From contig NZ_BCQS01000020.1 of assembly GCF_001552195.1 (NCBI RefSeq), positions 62,001 through 126,000 on the forward strand: a DNA stretch of 64,000 nucleotides, read 5' to 3'. Below are positions 44,356 to 52,873 of this stretch, one piece after another. Within the stretch, counting starts at the first letter, position 1, and every line of letters begins with the position of its first letter. Source of the stretch: Actinomadura latina NBRC 106108 (lineage in GTDB: Bacteria > Actinomycetota > Actinomycetes > Streptosporangiales > Streptosporangiaceae). A program made the translations under genes and the position numbers. The notes beneath the pieces were generated by a model. It was not told the DNA's origin. It was given only the letters and a program-made list of their open reading frames with translations, and ran no database searches.

Positions 44356-44705
44356 GAGCACCTCACCGCTGGTCGCTACCCATCCCACTCTGCAACCCTC
44401 CCCCCGCCCCCGCAACAAGAGTGCGTCACCCATCACATTCCACCGTAGACAAGGTGATGAACGAGGAGGTCTCCGGGAGATACTTCCAGCGCAGTTTCGG
44501 CGTTAGGCTCCGGTTCCCACCGCCGAAGAGCCGACGCCCAGCGACCCGCCGCGAAAAAATCCACGGCGTGTCTTCATGGATCCGCACGCAGAAGGCGCCG
44601 TGTCCATATGATCGTCGCGTCGCGCGCGGCTAGGCTGACATCCCTGAAGTCCACAAAGGGAGCGCGACGCATTTCCGTTCCATGGGACAAGAGGGGGAGA
44701 CGGCC
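44356..44705. other. 350-bp divergent promoter region of cyclase and fxsA
   Basis: No convincing gene. Actinobacterial -10-like TAGGCT occurs at 44504-44509 and 44631-44636, the latter 70 nt before the precursor start. This is less GC-rich than flanking coding DNA. Confidence 0.45.
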
Positions 44706-44900
44706 GTGCCGGTCACTCATGGCAGCGCATCAGAGACCAGCGATCTCACGGGCTCCTTCTCCTGGACCCGTCTCACTCCCCGCGAACTGGACGTCTTCGA
44801 ACTACCCGCGGGGACGGTCCTGAACGAGGCCGTCGACCGCGCCCGCACCGAACACGACGACCCGCACCCGGTCGGGGCCGGGTTCGACAACCGCGTGTGA
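44706..44900 (+). CDS. fxsA: FxsA-type RiPP precursor peptide ending GFDNRV
   Basis: A 64-residue peptide starting at GTG 44706, with GGGGGAG 7 nt upstream. The leader contains LTPRELDVFELPAGTVLNEA. The core ends in AGFDNRV, an aromatic-x-polar C-terminus matching the FxSxx-COOH class, with Asn in place of Ser. Its stop overlaps the start of the FxsB maturase gene (TGATG), the usual precursor-maturase coupling. FxsB enzymes are radical SAM proteins that join the aromatic ring to a nearby residue, giving a strained cyclophane; the expected site is Phe60-Asp-Asn62. The bioactivity is unknown. Confidence 0.8.
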   Translation: MPVTHGSASETSDLTGSFSWTRLTPRELDVFELPAGTVLNEAVDRARTEHDDPHPVGAGFDNRV

Positions 44901-46120
44901 TGCCCGGGGTCGGATCCGACGAATGGCCGCTTCACGGCCTCGACATTCCTGCCCTGACGGCCGATGGATGGCGGCCCTTTCCGTTCTCCGAGTTTGTGGT
45001 CAAGATCCACGGCCGGTGCAATCTGGCTTGTGATTACTGCTATGTCTACGAGGGCGTGGACCAGTCCTGGCGAAGGCGGCCCACAGCGATGCCGCCCGAA
45101 GTGCTCGACGCCACGGCGACAAGGGTGGGCGAGCACGCCCGAGGCCATGCCCTCGGCAACGTGACGATCGTCCTTCACGGCGGAGAACCGCTGCTCGCGG
45201 GGAAGGACGCCATCGCTGCGGCGGCGACCCGGTTCCGCGCGTCCGTGCCCGACGCGTGCTACGTCGAAGTGAGCACTCAGACGAACGGGGTGCTCCTCAC
45301 CGACTCGATGCTGGAAATGCTCGACGAGCACGATGTGGGCGTATCGGTCAGCCTGGACGGCGACCGCGCCGGCCACGACCGGCACCGGTTGCGCATCAAC
45401 GGACGCGGAAGCCACGCCGACGTCATGCGCGGATTGAACCGGCTCGCCGACTCCCACCGGAGGCTCTACCGAGGGCTCCTGTGCACGGTGGACCTCGCCA
45501 ATGATCCGGTCCGGACGTACAAGGCCCTTCTAGAGACGGGTCCGCCTCGCATCGACTTCCTGCTTCCGCACGGAACCTGGACTGCGCCACCGCCCGGCCG
45601 TCCGGTGAATGGCGGCGGCACCCCCTATGCCGAGTGGCTCATCGCCGTGTTCGACCGCTGGTACCACGCGCCGCGCAAGGAAACCGGCGTCCGGATGTTC
45701 GAGGAGATCATCAATATTCTGCTCGGCGGGCAGAGCCGGAGCGAGAACGTCGGGCTGTCCCCCGTCGCCATGCTGGTCGTCGACACCGACGGGACGCTAC
45801 AGCAGGTCGACTCGTTGAAGACCTCGTACGCGGGCGCGCCCGAAACCGGCCTCACCGTTTTCGATCACTGCTTCGACGACGCGCTGCGGCATCCCGGCGT
45901 GGTCGCGCGGCAGATCGGTCTAGCGGCGCTCTCCGCGACATGCCGGACGTGCTCGGTACGCGACATCTGCGGTGGCGGCGCCTACGCGCACCGCTACCGC
46001 GAGGGGCACGGCTACCTCAACCCGTCGGTGTACTGCCCGGACCTCATGCGGCTGATCGGCCACATCGGCCGGACCGTCCAGCACGACCTCGCCCTCGCCC
46101 AGCCCGCGCGAAGCCGCTGA
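44900..46120 (+). CDS. fxsB: FxsB-family cyclophane-forming radical SAM/SPASM maturase
   Basis: 406 residues. The radical SAM cluster motif CNLACDYCY gives Cys40, Cys44 and Cys47. VLHGGEPLLAG and VSTQTNGVLL are the usual SAM-barrel motifs. The C-terminal SPASM-type region holds CRTCSVRDICGGG and NPSVYCPDL for auxiliary clusters. It is coupled to the precursor by TGATG. The expected reaction is SAM- and Fe-S-dependent crosslinking of the Phe ring in FDN of the precursor. A close paralogue lies at 61469. Confidence 0.9.
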   Translation: MPGVGSDEWPLHGLDIPALTADGWRPFPFSEFVVKIHGRCNLACDYCYVYEGVDQSWRRRPTAMPPEVLDATATRVGEHARGHALGNVTIVLHGGEPLLAGKDAIAAAATRFRASVPDACYVEVSTQTNGVLLTDSMLEMLDEHDVGVSVSLDGDRAGHDRHRLRINGRGSHADVMRGLNRLADSHRRLYRGLLCTVDLANDPVRTYKALLETGPPRIDFLLPHGTWTAPPPGRPVNGGGTPYAEWLIAVFDRWYHAPRKETGVRMFEEIINILLGGQSRSENVGLSPVAMLVVDTDGTLQQVDSLKTSYAGAPETGLTVFDHCFDDALRHPGVVARQIGLAALSATCRTCSVRDICGGGAYAHRYREGHGYLNPSVYCPDLMRLIGHIGRTVQHDLALAQPARSR

Positions 46121-46139
46121 CCCGGCCTGGCCGCCGGGC

Positions 46140-49100
46140 TCACAGGGCGGTGGGTTCGATGTCGCAGTCGAGCATTTCGCCGCGTTCGGCGGCGCGCGTC
46201 TGCGGGTGATCCCGGCCGAGCACACGCGCGAGCGAGGCCAGGGCCGAGGCGGTGCCACGCACATCGCCGCCCATGGCGGTGTGCGCACGCCGGAGATTGA
46301 GCGTGACGGCGAGCGAGTGAGGATGCATCTCGCCGAGCAGACCGGCCATCCTCCCCCGCACATCGGAGAGGAGCCGGACCGCCGCATCCAGTTCGCCGAG
46401 CAGGTAGTAGTCATTCGCCAGCCCCACCGCGGCGCACAACGCGTAGTAGTGATCCGGTCCGGGGATTCCGGCTTCGAGGGTGGAGAGCGCGGCCTGGTCG
46501 GCCTCCTGCGCCGCGTACGCCTCCGCCAGTTGGCGAAGTACGACAGCCCTGTTGACCGCACAGACGTTCACGAAGGGATGGCCGTCCCCCATCGCCCGGC
46601 GATAGCCGGCCAGCGCGTCGTCGATGAGCGGCAGCGCCTCGCCGGGCCGGCCGACCGCACTCGTCGTGAGGGCCAGGCAGACCTTGCTGGCCAACGTGTT
46701 CGCGTGGTCCTCGCCGAACCGGCGGACATGGGCCGCGAAGGTCTCGGTGGCCAGCCGGTGCGCCTCCTCGAACCGCCCGAGCTTCCGCAGGGTGCCCGCA
46801 TGGCTCATCTTCGCCTGCAGGACGAGCGAATGCCCGGGGCCGAGGACCGGCCGCAGACTGCCGAGGCTCTCCGTCTGCATGGCGCAGGCCTCCTCATATC
46901 GCCCCAACTCGTGCAGGTCCCGCGCGAGGTGGTGGGTGGTGCGGAACCGCTGCCGGTAGGCCTGGCCGGGCCCGGCCTGCCTGCGCCACACCTCCAGGTC
47001 GATGTTGTAAGCCTCCTGAAAGCTTCCGAGGATCCGCAGGTCGACGGCGAGGTTGGTGGCGGCGAGCTGGGTCTCGGACGCGTCGTCCCCGTACAGCTGG
47101 CGCATGCGGCGCCACGCGTCGAGGTCGACCTCGTGGGCTCGGCGGAAGTCGCCGCGGAAGCGCAGGTCGGCACTGAATCCGGCGGCGGCGAAGAGCGTCT
47201 GCAGGTGGTCGGCGCCGAACTTGCGGCGCGTCCTCGCGAGGTTGTCCTCGCTTAGTTCCGCGGCCGCCCTGTTGTCGCCCAGGCCGCGCAGAGCGTTCGC
47301 CAGGACGCGGGAGACGTCCAGGACATCCTCGTCGTCGGGCCCGTACCGCTCCCGCCAATGGTCCAGAGCGGACTCCGCCAGCCGGCGGCTGCCCTCGAAG
47401 TCCCCCGACTGGTACAGGAACTTCGCCTGGTCGATGCCGACGTGCCGGACGTCCGGACTGTCCGCTTCGAAGACGCCGGAAGGGACGACGTGCGGAGTGA
47501 TCCCGGATCGGAGTTCCCAGGTCGATTCCACTTCCGGTTCCTCCTCAGGAGTGGCCGCCGCCAGGACCGCGTGCACATGTTCCTGGACGCGGTGCTTCCC
47601 GCCCTCCCCGAGCCGGTCGTTGAGAATCGCGCGGACGAGGCGGTGGATCTGGAGTGCGGCCGACTCCTCATCGAAACGGGCGAGGGAGAACCGGCCGATC
47701 GCGCGCATCGCGTCCCGCAGCCGCGCCTCGTCGGCCAGCAGCCCCGCCAGCCGCGCGGGCAGCGCGGCCGCCCCGCCGGCGGCCAGCAACCGGCAGGACA
47801 CGGGTTCGGGGCCGAACACGGCCCACAGTTCCAGTAGCGCCCAGGCGACGGGGTCCGCCTCCTGGAGCAGGTCGAGGTTCAGGCTCACCCCGGCCGCGAG
47901 GGACTCCGGGAAATCGGTGCCGGGCGAGGCCGTCGAGGCGATGTCGGTAAGGCGCCGGTCGAACAGCCGCAGATAGTCCTCGACGGTTCCGTCGGTGACG
48001 ACCTGCCATGCCGCCGCCTGGTGGACCGCCAGCGGAAGGTCTCCTACACGTTCGGACAGCATGTCCGACTCGGCCTCCGACAGGCGCGGCACCAGCCGCA
48101 GCAGCAGGGCGATGCTCTCCGGCCGCTCGAAGACGTCGACGTCCACCACGGGCGCATGCCGCCCCCAACTGCGGTCGCGGGAGGTCACCAGAACATGGCG
48201 GCCCGTCCCGGGGCTTTGCGTGGACCCGCCGAGCGCCCGAGGGGTAAGTGGGACGACCTGGTCGGGCTCCTGAGCGTTGTCATATATCAGCAGCCAGCGG
48301 GCGTAGGGACGGCCGGCGCGCAACGCACGGAGGACACCGTCAACGGTCTCCTTGATGTCGTCGCTCATCGGCATGTCCAACTCGCGCGCCAGCAGGGCGA
48401 GTGCCGCCCGCACCGAAGTCGTCTGCTCCGCCGGAATCCACCACACCAGGTCGTAGTCGTCGGCGTGACGATAGGCGTACTCCACCGCGAGGTTGGACTT
48501 CCCCTCGCCCCCCATGCCGGATTCCGAGTGCGGAAGGAGCGCCGCCATACCGCCGGTCAACGCCGTCCGGACATCCGCGAGAAGCCGGTCGCGGCCGACG
48601 AAGTCCGGGTTGCGGCCGGGAAGCCACCGGCGCGGCACCGGCGCGGGCTCGGCGCTCACCGGCGGCTCCCGCCCGGTGACGGGCGCCATCGCCTGGTCCG
48701 TGCCCGCGTCGGCTGCGACTGCGCCGTCCTTCAACTGCTTCGCCATCTGGCGGTACGGCCCACCGAGCCCGACGAGTGCCTGCGCCGCCACCTGCGCGAA
48801 CGGCAGCTCCGGCGACAGCGGTGCCTCCCCCCGGCGCAGCGCGGCGAGCAGCGCCGGGAAGTCCATGGACGAGCCGATGCGGTCCCGCACGACGCCCCAC
48901 ACCGCGCGCAGCACCTGCTGCACCTCGCGCCTGCGCAGCCCCTGCAAAAGGATCTCCCGCACCCCGTCGTGGAACTCGTAGACGACCTCTTCCTCACCGC
49001 CGTCGGACGGCCGCCCGACCATGCGGAGCAGTCCGCTGAGGAAGACCTCGGCCAGGTCGGCCGAGGTGGACGTCGGCAGCATCGCCCGCTGGACGAGACG

Positions 49101-50294
49101 CATCACGGGCAGCCTCAGCGGGGCCGCAGCAAGGAATGTGGCGAGCTTGAACGCCGCCGGCGACGAGGACGCCCGGAACTGCTTGACCCGCAATTCCGGC
49201 GAAACGGCGGCCGCAGAGGTTTCCGCGGGCGGCGGGTACGCCACCGGACGGCCGGTGAACAGGGCGGCGCCCATAACGTCCCGGCCTCCCCGCGCGACCA
49301 TGCCCGCCCACGACCGCAGCCAGCGCGCGCTCAACTCGACCACCGGGATCGCGATGCCCGGCGGGCGGTCGTCCGGGAGTTGCAGCACTGTCCGCGTCAC
49401 GGTGAGCCGCTCATTGGCGACCGCGGGTCCGGACGCGTCGAACCGCACCGGCTCGATCGCCGCCGCCGTCCGCCACCAGAGCCGCTGCGGCAGCGGCTGG
49501 ACGATCGCGACGGTGCCGACGCGGCCCCACCGGTCAAGCAGCGCGGCGGCGCGGCCGTCCTGCCAGGCCGCGCCGATGCAGTCGCTGACGACCAGGATGA
49601 GGCGTCGACGCGTCGGGTCGACCAGCTCGTCCGGATCGCGCTCGGCGCCGACGCCGAACGCCGAACCGGTGCGCAGCGAAAGGCGGCGTGCACCCGTGTC
49701 CAGGTACCACGTCCGCAGGTCGCGGAACGCGCCGAGCTGTTGCAGCAGTAGCCGCAGCTCGTCGACCGTCTGCCGCCACACCACCATCGACGAGCCGACG
49801 TCCGCGACCAGGGCCAGATCGTGCCGCCGCTCCTGCGCCGGCACCATGACGGTCTCGAACACTCCGGTCTCGGCGATGCGCTGCGCGGTCGCCGTCTCGT
49901 CGAGATGCCGGCGGGTCGGCGACGGGACGGTCGTCCGCAGCGTCCGCAGCGCGCGGGACAGCGGCAGCGTCCCGGAGATGGCCGGCACGGCGGGCATCCG
50001 GACGGGGAACGCGGCGGCCGGAACGTCCTGCCCGGCCGGGTAGAGGCCCGCCTCCGCCGTCCGCGGCGGCGCCGTCTCGCGCTCCGGCGCCGCAGGCCGC
50101 TCCGGTGGCGGGACGGGGGGCGGCGCCGGGTCGGGAGACCCGCCCTCGCCGGGTCCGTCCGGGCCGCCGGTCGCCAGATGGGTCGGGCCCTCGTGCGTCC
50201 GGAACCAGCCGGCGAGCCACAGCGCATCCGCGATCTCCTCCGCCGCGGGCTGCGGGTCGAGCGCGAGCAGCGCCTCGACGAGCCGGTCGATCAT
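46140..50294 (-). CDS. fxsT: FxSxx-COOH system TPR protein with vWA-like (SAV_2336-type) N-terminus, NB-ARC and TPR
   Basis: 1384 residues. After a Pro-rich linker, residues ~100-480 form a SAV_2336-type region with a vWA-like core (ALVADVGSSM at 161-170, so the first MIDAS Ser is Gly). Residues ~540-850 are an NB-ARC/STAND ATPase, with P-loop GMGGEGKS near 585-595 and Walker B LLIYDNAQEP. From ~930 to the end are TPR repeats of the long spaced type (LxxxHPxT/ARRxFGxDH units). It overlaps the MoxR gene by ATGA. In the vWA-MoxR-VMAP scheme it supplies the vWA subunit and a sensor ATPase. Confidence 0.85.
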   Translation of the reverse strand: MIDRLVEALLALDPQPAAEEIADALWLAGWFRTHEGPTHLATGGPDGPGEGGSPDPAPPPVPPPERPAAPERETAPPRTAEAGLYPAGQDVPAAAFPVRMPAVPAISGTLPLSRALRTLRTTVPSPTRRHLDETATAQRIAETGVFETVMVPAQERRHDLALVADVGSSMVVWRQTVDELRLLLQQLGAFRDLRTWYLDTGARRLSLRTGSAFGVGAERDPDELVDPTRRRLILVVSDCIGAAWQDGRAAALLDRWGRVGTVAIVQPLPQRLWWRTAAAIEPVRFDASGPAVANERLTVTRTVLQLPDDRPPGIAIPVVELSARWLRSWAGMVARGGRDVMGAALFTGRPVAYPPPAETSAAAVSPELRVKQFRASSSPAAFKLATFLAAAPLRLPVMRLVQRAMLPTSTSADLAEVFLSGLLRMVGRPSDGGEEEVVYEFHDGVREILLQGLRRREVQQVLRAVWGVVRDRIGSSMDFPALLAALRRGEAPLSPELPFAQVAAQALVGLGGPYRQMAKQLKDGAVAADAGTDQAMAPVTGREPPVSAEPAPVPRRWLPGRNPDFVGRDRLLADVRTALTGGMAALLPHSESGMGGEGKSNLAVEYAYRHADDYDLVWWIPAEQTTSVRAALALLARELDMPMSDDIKETVDGVLRALRAGRPYARWLLIYDNAQEPDQVVPLTPRALGGSTQSPGTGRHVLVTSRDRSWGRHAPVVDVDVFERPESIALLLRLVPRLSEAESDMLSERVGDLPLAVHQAAAWQVVTDGTVEDYLRLFDRRLTDIASTASPGTDFPESLAAGVSLNLDLLQEADPVAWALLELWAVFGPEPVSCRLLAAGGAAALPARLAGLLADEARLRDAMRAIGRFSLARFDEESAALQIHRLVRAILNDRLGEGGKHRVQEHVHAVLAAATPEEEPEVESTWELRSGITPHVVPSGVFEADSPDVRHVGIDQAKFLYQSGDFEGSRRLAESALDHWRERYGPDDEDVLDVSRVLANALRGLGDNRAAAELSEDNLARTRRKFGADHLQTLFAAAGFSADLRFRGDFRRAHEVDLDAWRRMRQLYGDDASETQLAATNLAVDLRILGSFQEAYNIDLEVWRRQAGPGQAYRQRFRTTHHLARDLHELGRYEEACAMQTESLGSLRPVLGPGHSLVLQAKMSHAGTLRKLGRFEEAHRLATETFAAHVRRFGEDHANTLASKVCLALTTSAVGRPGEALPLIDDALAGYRRAMGDGHPFVNVCAVNRAVVLRQLAEAYAAQEADQAALSTLEAGIPGPDHYYALCAAVGLANDYYLLGELDAAVRLLSDVRGRMAGLLGEMHPHSLAVTLNLRRAHTAMGGDVRGTASALASLARVLGRDHPQTRAAERGEMLDCDIEPTAL

Positions 50295-51313
50295 CCCGCG
50301 CTGGGCCTCTCGATGGGGCGCAGCACCGTGTCGAGGATCTCCTGCAGCTTGGTCTCGGGTGGCCTGCTCCCGGACGTCGCCAGGTAGACGGCGTTGAGGA
50401 GCTGGTCGGTGGCGAGCGCCCCGTCGGCGCGGCGGGCGAGGAAGTCCTCGATGAGCCGGTCGCTCGCCGCCCTGGCGTCCGCGCCGAGATGCGCCTCGAT
50501 GATCTCCGCGAGCCGGTTCCGGTCCGGTGGCTCGATCACCAGCCGGACGCACCGGCGCAGGAACGCGGGCGGGAACTCCCGCTCCCCGTTGCTGGTGATG
50601 ATGACGACGGGGAAGTTCCCGCATCGCACCTCGCCGCGGTCGATCGGCACCCTCGGACCGCCGTCGGCGGTCATCACGTGGATGCGTGACTGCTCCTCGG
50701 GCAGCCGCTGCAGCTCCAGGACGTCGAACCGGCCCTCCTCGAAGACGTTGAGCAGGTCGTTCGGCAGGTCGATGTTGCTCTTGTCCAGCTCGTCGATGAG
50801 CAGGACGCGGGGGCGGTCGCCGGGCAGCAGCGCGGTGCCGAGCGGCCCGAGCCGGATGTAGCGGCCGATGTCGGGCGGCTCTGCCGTGTCGGACCTTCCG
50901 CCCGCGCCGCGCAGACTGGTCTCGTGCAGCCGCCCGATCGCGTCGTAGTCGTAGAGCCCCTGCTGCAGTGTCGTGTTGCTCGTGATCGACCAGTACAGGA
51001 CGGAGCCGAGACCGAGTTCGTAGGCGACGTTGTAGGCCAGGGTGGACTTGCCCGATCCCGGTTTGCCCGTCACCAGCAGCGGGCGCCGCAGCAGGATGGC
51101 GGCGTTGACCCGGTCCACCACCGATTCGTCGGGCCGGTAGGAGATCGCCTGCTGCAGGTCGCGCCGCAGCCCTCCGCCGGTCTCGTCCGCCGGGCCGAAC
51201 CGGCGCCACGGCGGGGGCGGCGGGAGCCGCCGCACCCGGTCGTGCGGACTGCTGTCGCCCCGGTAGATGCGCCAGTCACCGCCGAGGCCGCTGGTCTCTG
51301 GTTCTGTCGTCAT
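50291..51313 (-). CDS. MoxR-type AAA+ ATPase
   Basis: A 340-residue AAA+ protein. Walker A TGKPGSGKS is at 82-90, Walker B VLLIDELDKS near 170-179, sensor 1 VVIITSNGEREFP, and the arginine-finger region FLRRCVRLVI. It starts at ATG 51313 behind GGAAGG. It lies between the VMAP gene (17-nt gap) and the vWA-NB-ARC-TPR gene (ATGA overlap), giving the three-gene order of a vWA-MoxR-VMAP ternary system. It probably remodels or primes the complex using ATP. Confidence 0.9.
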   Translation of the reverse strand: MTTEPETSGLGGDWRIYRGDSSPHDRVRRLPPPPPWRRFGPADETGGGLRRDLQQAISYRPDESVVDRVNAAILLRRPLLVTGKPGSGKSTLAYNVAYELGLGSVLYWSITSNTTLQQGLYDYDAIGRLHETSLRGAGGRSDTAEPPDIGRYIRLGPLGTALLPGDRPRVLLIDELDKSNIDLPNDLLNVFEEGRFDVLELQRLPEEQSRIHVMTADGGPRVPIDRGEVRCGNFPVVIITSNGEREFPPAFLRRCVRLVIEPPDRNRLAEIIEAHLGADARAASDRLIEDFLARRADGALATDQLLNAVYLATSGSRPPETKLQEILDTVLRPIERPSAG

Positions 51314-51330
51314 GGACGCCTTCCGGAGGG

Positions 51331-52809
51331 CTATGCGGGTGGTCGGAGCCGCACGTACGGCTCGGGGATGCGGTCGGCATCGTCGAACACGAGCGTGAGA
51401 TGCAGCCCGAGATGGCCGGATCCGGCACCTTCGACGCCGCCCGACAGCGCCTTGCGGCGCAGCTCCATCGTGCGGCGCGGCAGCTTCATCACGTCCGCCG
51501 CCAGCAGGCCCTTGACCTCCCTGGCGAACAGCGCGGGGTCGCGGCCGTCCCGGCACCACGCGACGACGGGGATGCCGGCGACCAGCCCGACCCAGTGCTC
51601 GTCCGGCTCGTCGCCTGCGCCGCCCCGCGGCGGGAAGGCCAGCGCGAGGACCGCGGTGGACGCCTCGGCGAGCGCGGAGAACAGCTCCTCCTTGTCGTAC
51701 TCGCCGGGCCGGGTGACCAGGCAGACCGGCGCGTCGACCGAGTGCCCGGACAGCCAGTCCCACTTGTGCCGCCAGTCGTGGTGGACGGCGGCCAGCCGCA
51801 TCCGGTCGAGGCTGCGCACGATCACCGGGTAGCGGATCCCGATGCGATGCTCCAGCCCGGCAATGCTGATCATGGACTGCTCGACCGGATGGTCCAGCAG
51901 CGCGCGCGGCAGGACGAACTCGATCGTGAGATCGGGGCCGGGTCGGCCGACCACGGAGCTCTCCGCGGTGAGCAGCCGCTCCAGCAGCTCCGGGATCCGG
52001 CTGAGCGGCAGCGCCTCGTCCCCGCACCGCAGTGTGCTGCCCGGTTCACGGCCGACCTGAAGCCACGCGGTGACCAGGTAGCGGTCCGCCTCCAGCGCGT
52101 CGGGCGCGCACTCGATGATCAGGTAGTTCTCGGTCTGCTCCGGCTCGGCCCGCCCCAGCTCCGGGGTCCGGCCGGGCAGCAGGACGGTACCGTCCAGGCC
52201 CTGCGCGTCGACCTGGCGGCGCACCCAGTCGCGGAACGCGGCCGCGGTCGGGTAACCCGCGTACTCGGCCAGGTCGTGCACGAACACCAGCAGCGGCGGG
52301 GTGCCGTCGGGTCCCGCGGGCATCTCCTCCAGGAGCGCGACGACGTCGTGCAAACTGCTGATCTCGCGCTCGACCTGCGGCCAAGCGGGCCCGATTGCCC
52401 GCCGGTAGAGCATCGGGAACCTGCCGAGATGCTTGAGTTCCGGGTCCGTCCGCTCCAGCGACGTGATCAGTTCATGGAGTTCGCGCCGCTCCGCCTGGTC
52501 GAGCCACGGCTCGGGAAGCAACTCCGCGACCAGTTCCCCGAGCGCCCGCACCGACAGGCTGCTCCGGTAGAGGGTGCGCAGAATCCGCACTAGCGCGTGC
52601 GCCGCCCCCGGATAGTTCAGCAGCGCCTCGACGAGCCCCCACACGTCGAGCATTTCCTTGTCCTGGCGGCCGTAGTGCAGCCGATGCCCGAGGTCGCGCT
52701 CCAGTGCCTGCACATGGACGTCCCGCTCACGTCGGACACTCATCGCATCGATGCGAAGGATCGCCTCGATCAGCCGATGCTGATCATCGAAGTTCAGCGA
52801 CGTGATCAA
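51331..52809 (-). CDS. VMAP (vWA-MoxR-associated) protein with N-terminal EAD2-like domain
   Basis: 492 residues from TTG 52809, which has GGAGG 7 nt upstream; an ATG at 52911 would add 34 poorly conserved residues and overlap the MFS gene. The N-terminal ~95 residues (DDQHRLIEAILRIDAMSVRR to LSVRALGELVAEL) look like EAD2. The rest is VMAP-C-like: LLVFVHDLAE, YLIIECAPDALEADRYLV, DLTIEFVLPRALL, PVIVRSLDRMR, WVGLVAGIPVVAWCRDG. VMAP is thought to receive or relay the signal to an effector sharing the same EAD, here possibly the cyclase at 43342. Confidence 0.75.
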   Translation of the reverse strand: MITSLNFDDQHRLIEAILRIDAMSVRRERDVHVQALERDLGHRLHYGRQDKEMLDVWGLVEALLNYPGAAHALVRILRTLYRSSLSVRALGELVAELLPEPWLDQAERRELHELITSLERTDPELKHLGRFPMLYRRAIGPAWPQVEREISSLHDVVALLEEMPAGPDGTPPLLVFVHDLAEYAGYPTAAAFRDWVRRQVDAQGLDGTVLLPGRTPELGRAEPEQTENYLIIECAPDALEADRYLVTAWLQVGREPGSTLRCGDEALPLSRIPELLERLLTAESSVVGRPGPDLTIEFVLPRALLDHPVEQSMISIAGLEHRIGIRYPVIVRSLDRMRLAAVHHDWRHKWDWLSGHSVDAPVCLVTRPGEYDKEELFSALAEASTAVLALAFPPRGGAGDEPDEHWVGLVAGIPVVAWCRDGRDPALFAREVKGLLAADVMKLPRRTMELRRKALSGGVEGAGSGHLGLHLTLVFDDADRIPEPYVRLRPPA

Positions 52810-52873
52810 ACGCTCCGCCTCCGACCGAAAGCTGGCCGCAAAGAGATGCCGGCCGAGTTCGACGCCCGAAAGC

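Noticed and set aside
50295..51209. N-terminal extension of the vWA-NB-ARC-TPR frame
   Set aside because: It overlaps the MoxR gene in another frame and is Arg/Ala-rich; the ATG at 50294 overlaps the MoxR stop as in a normal operon.
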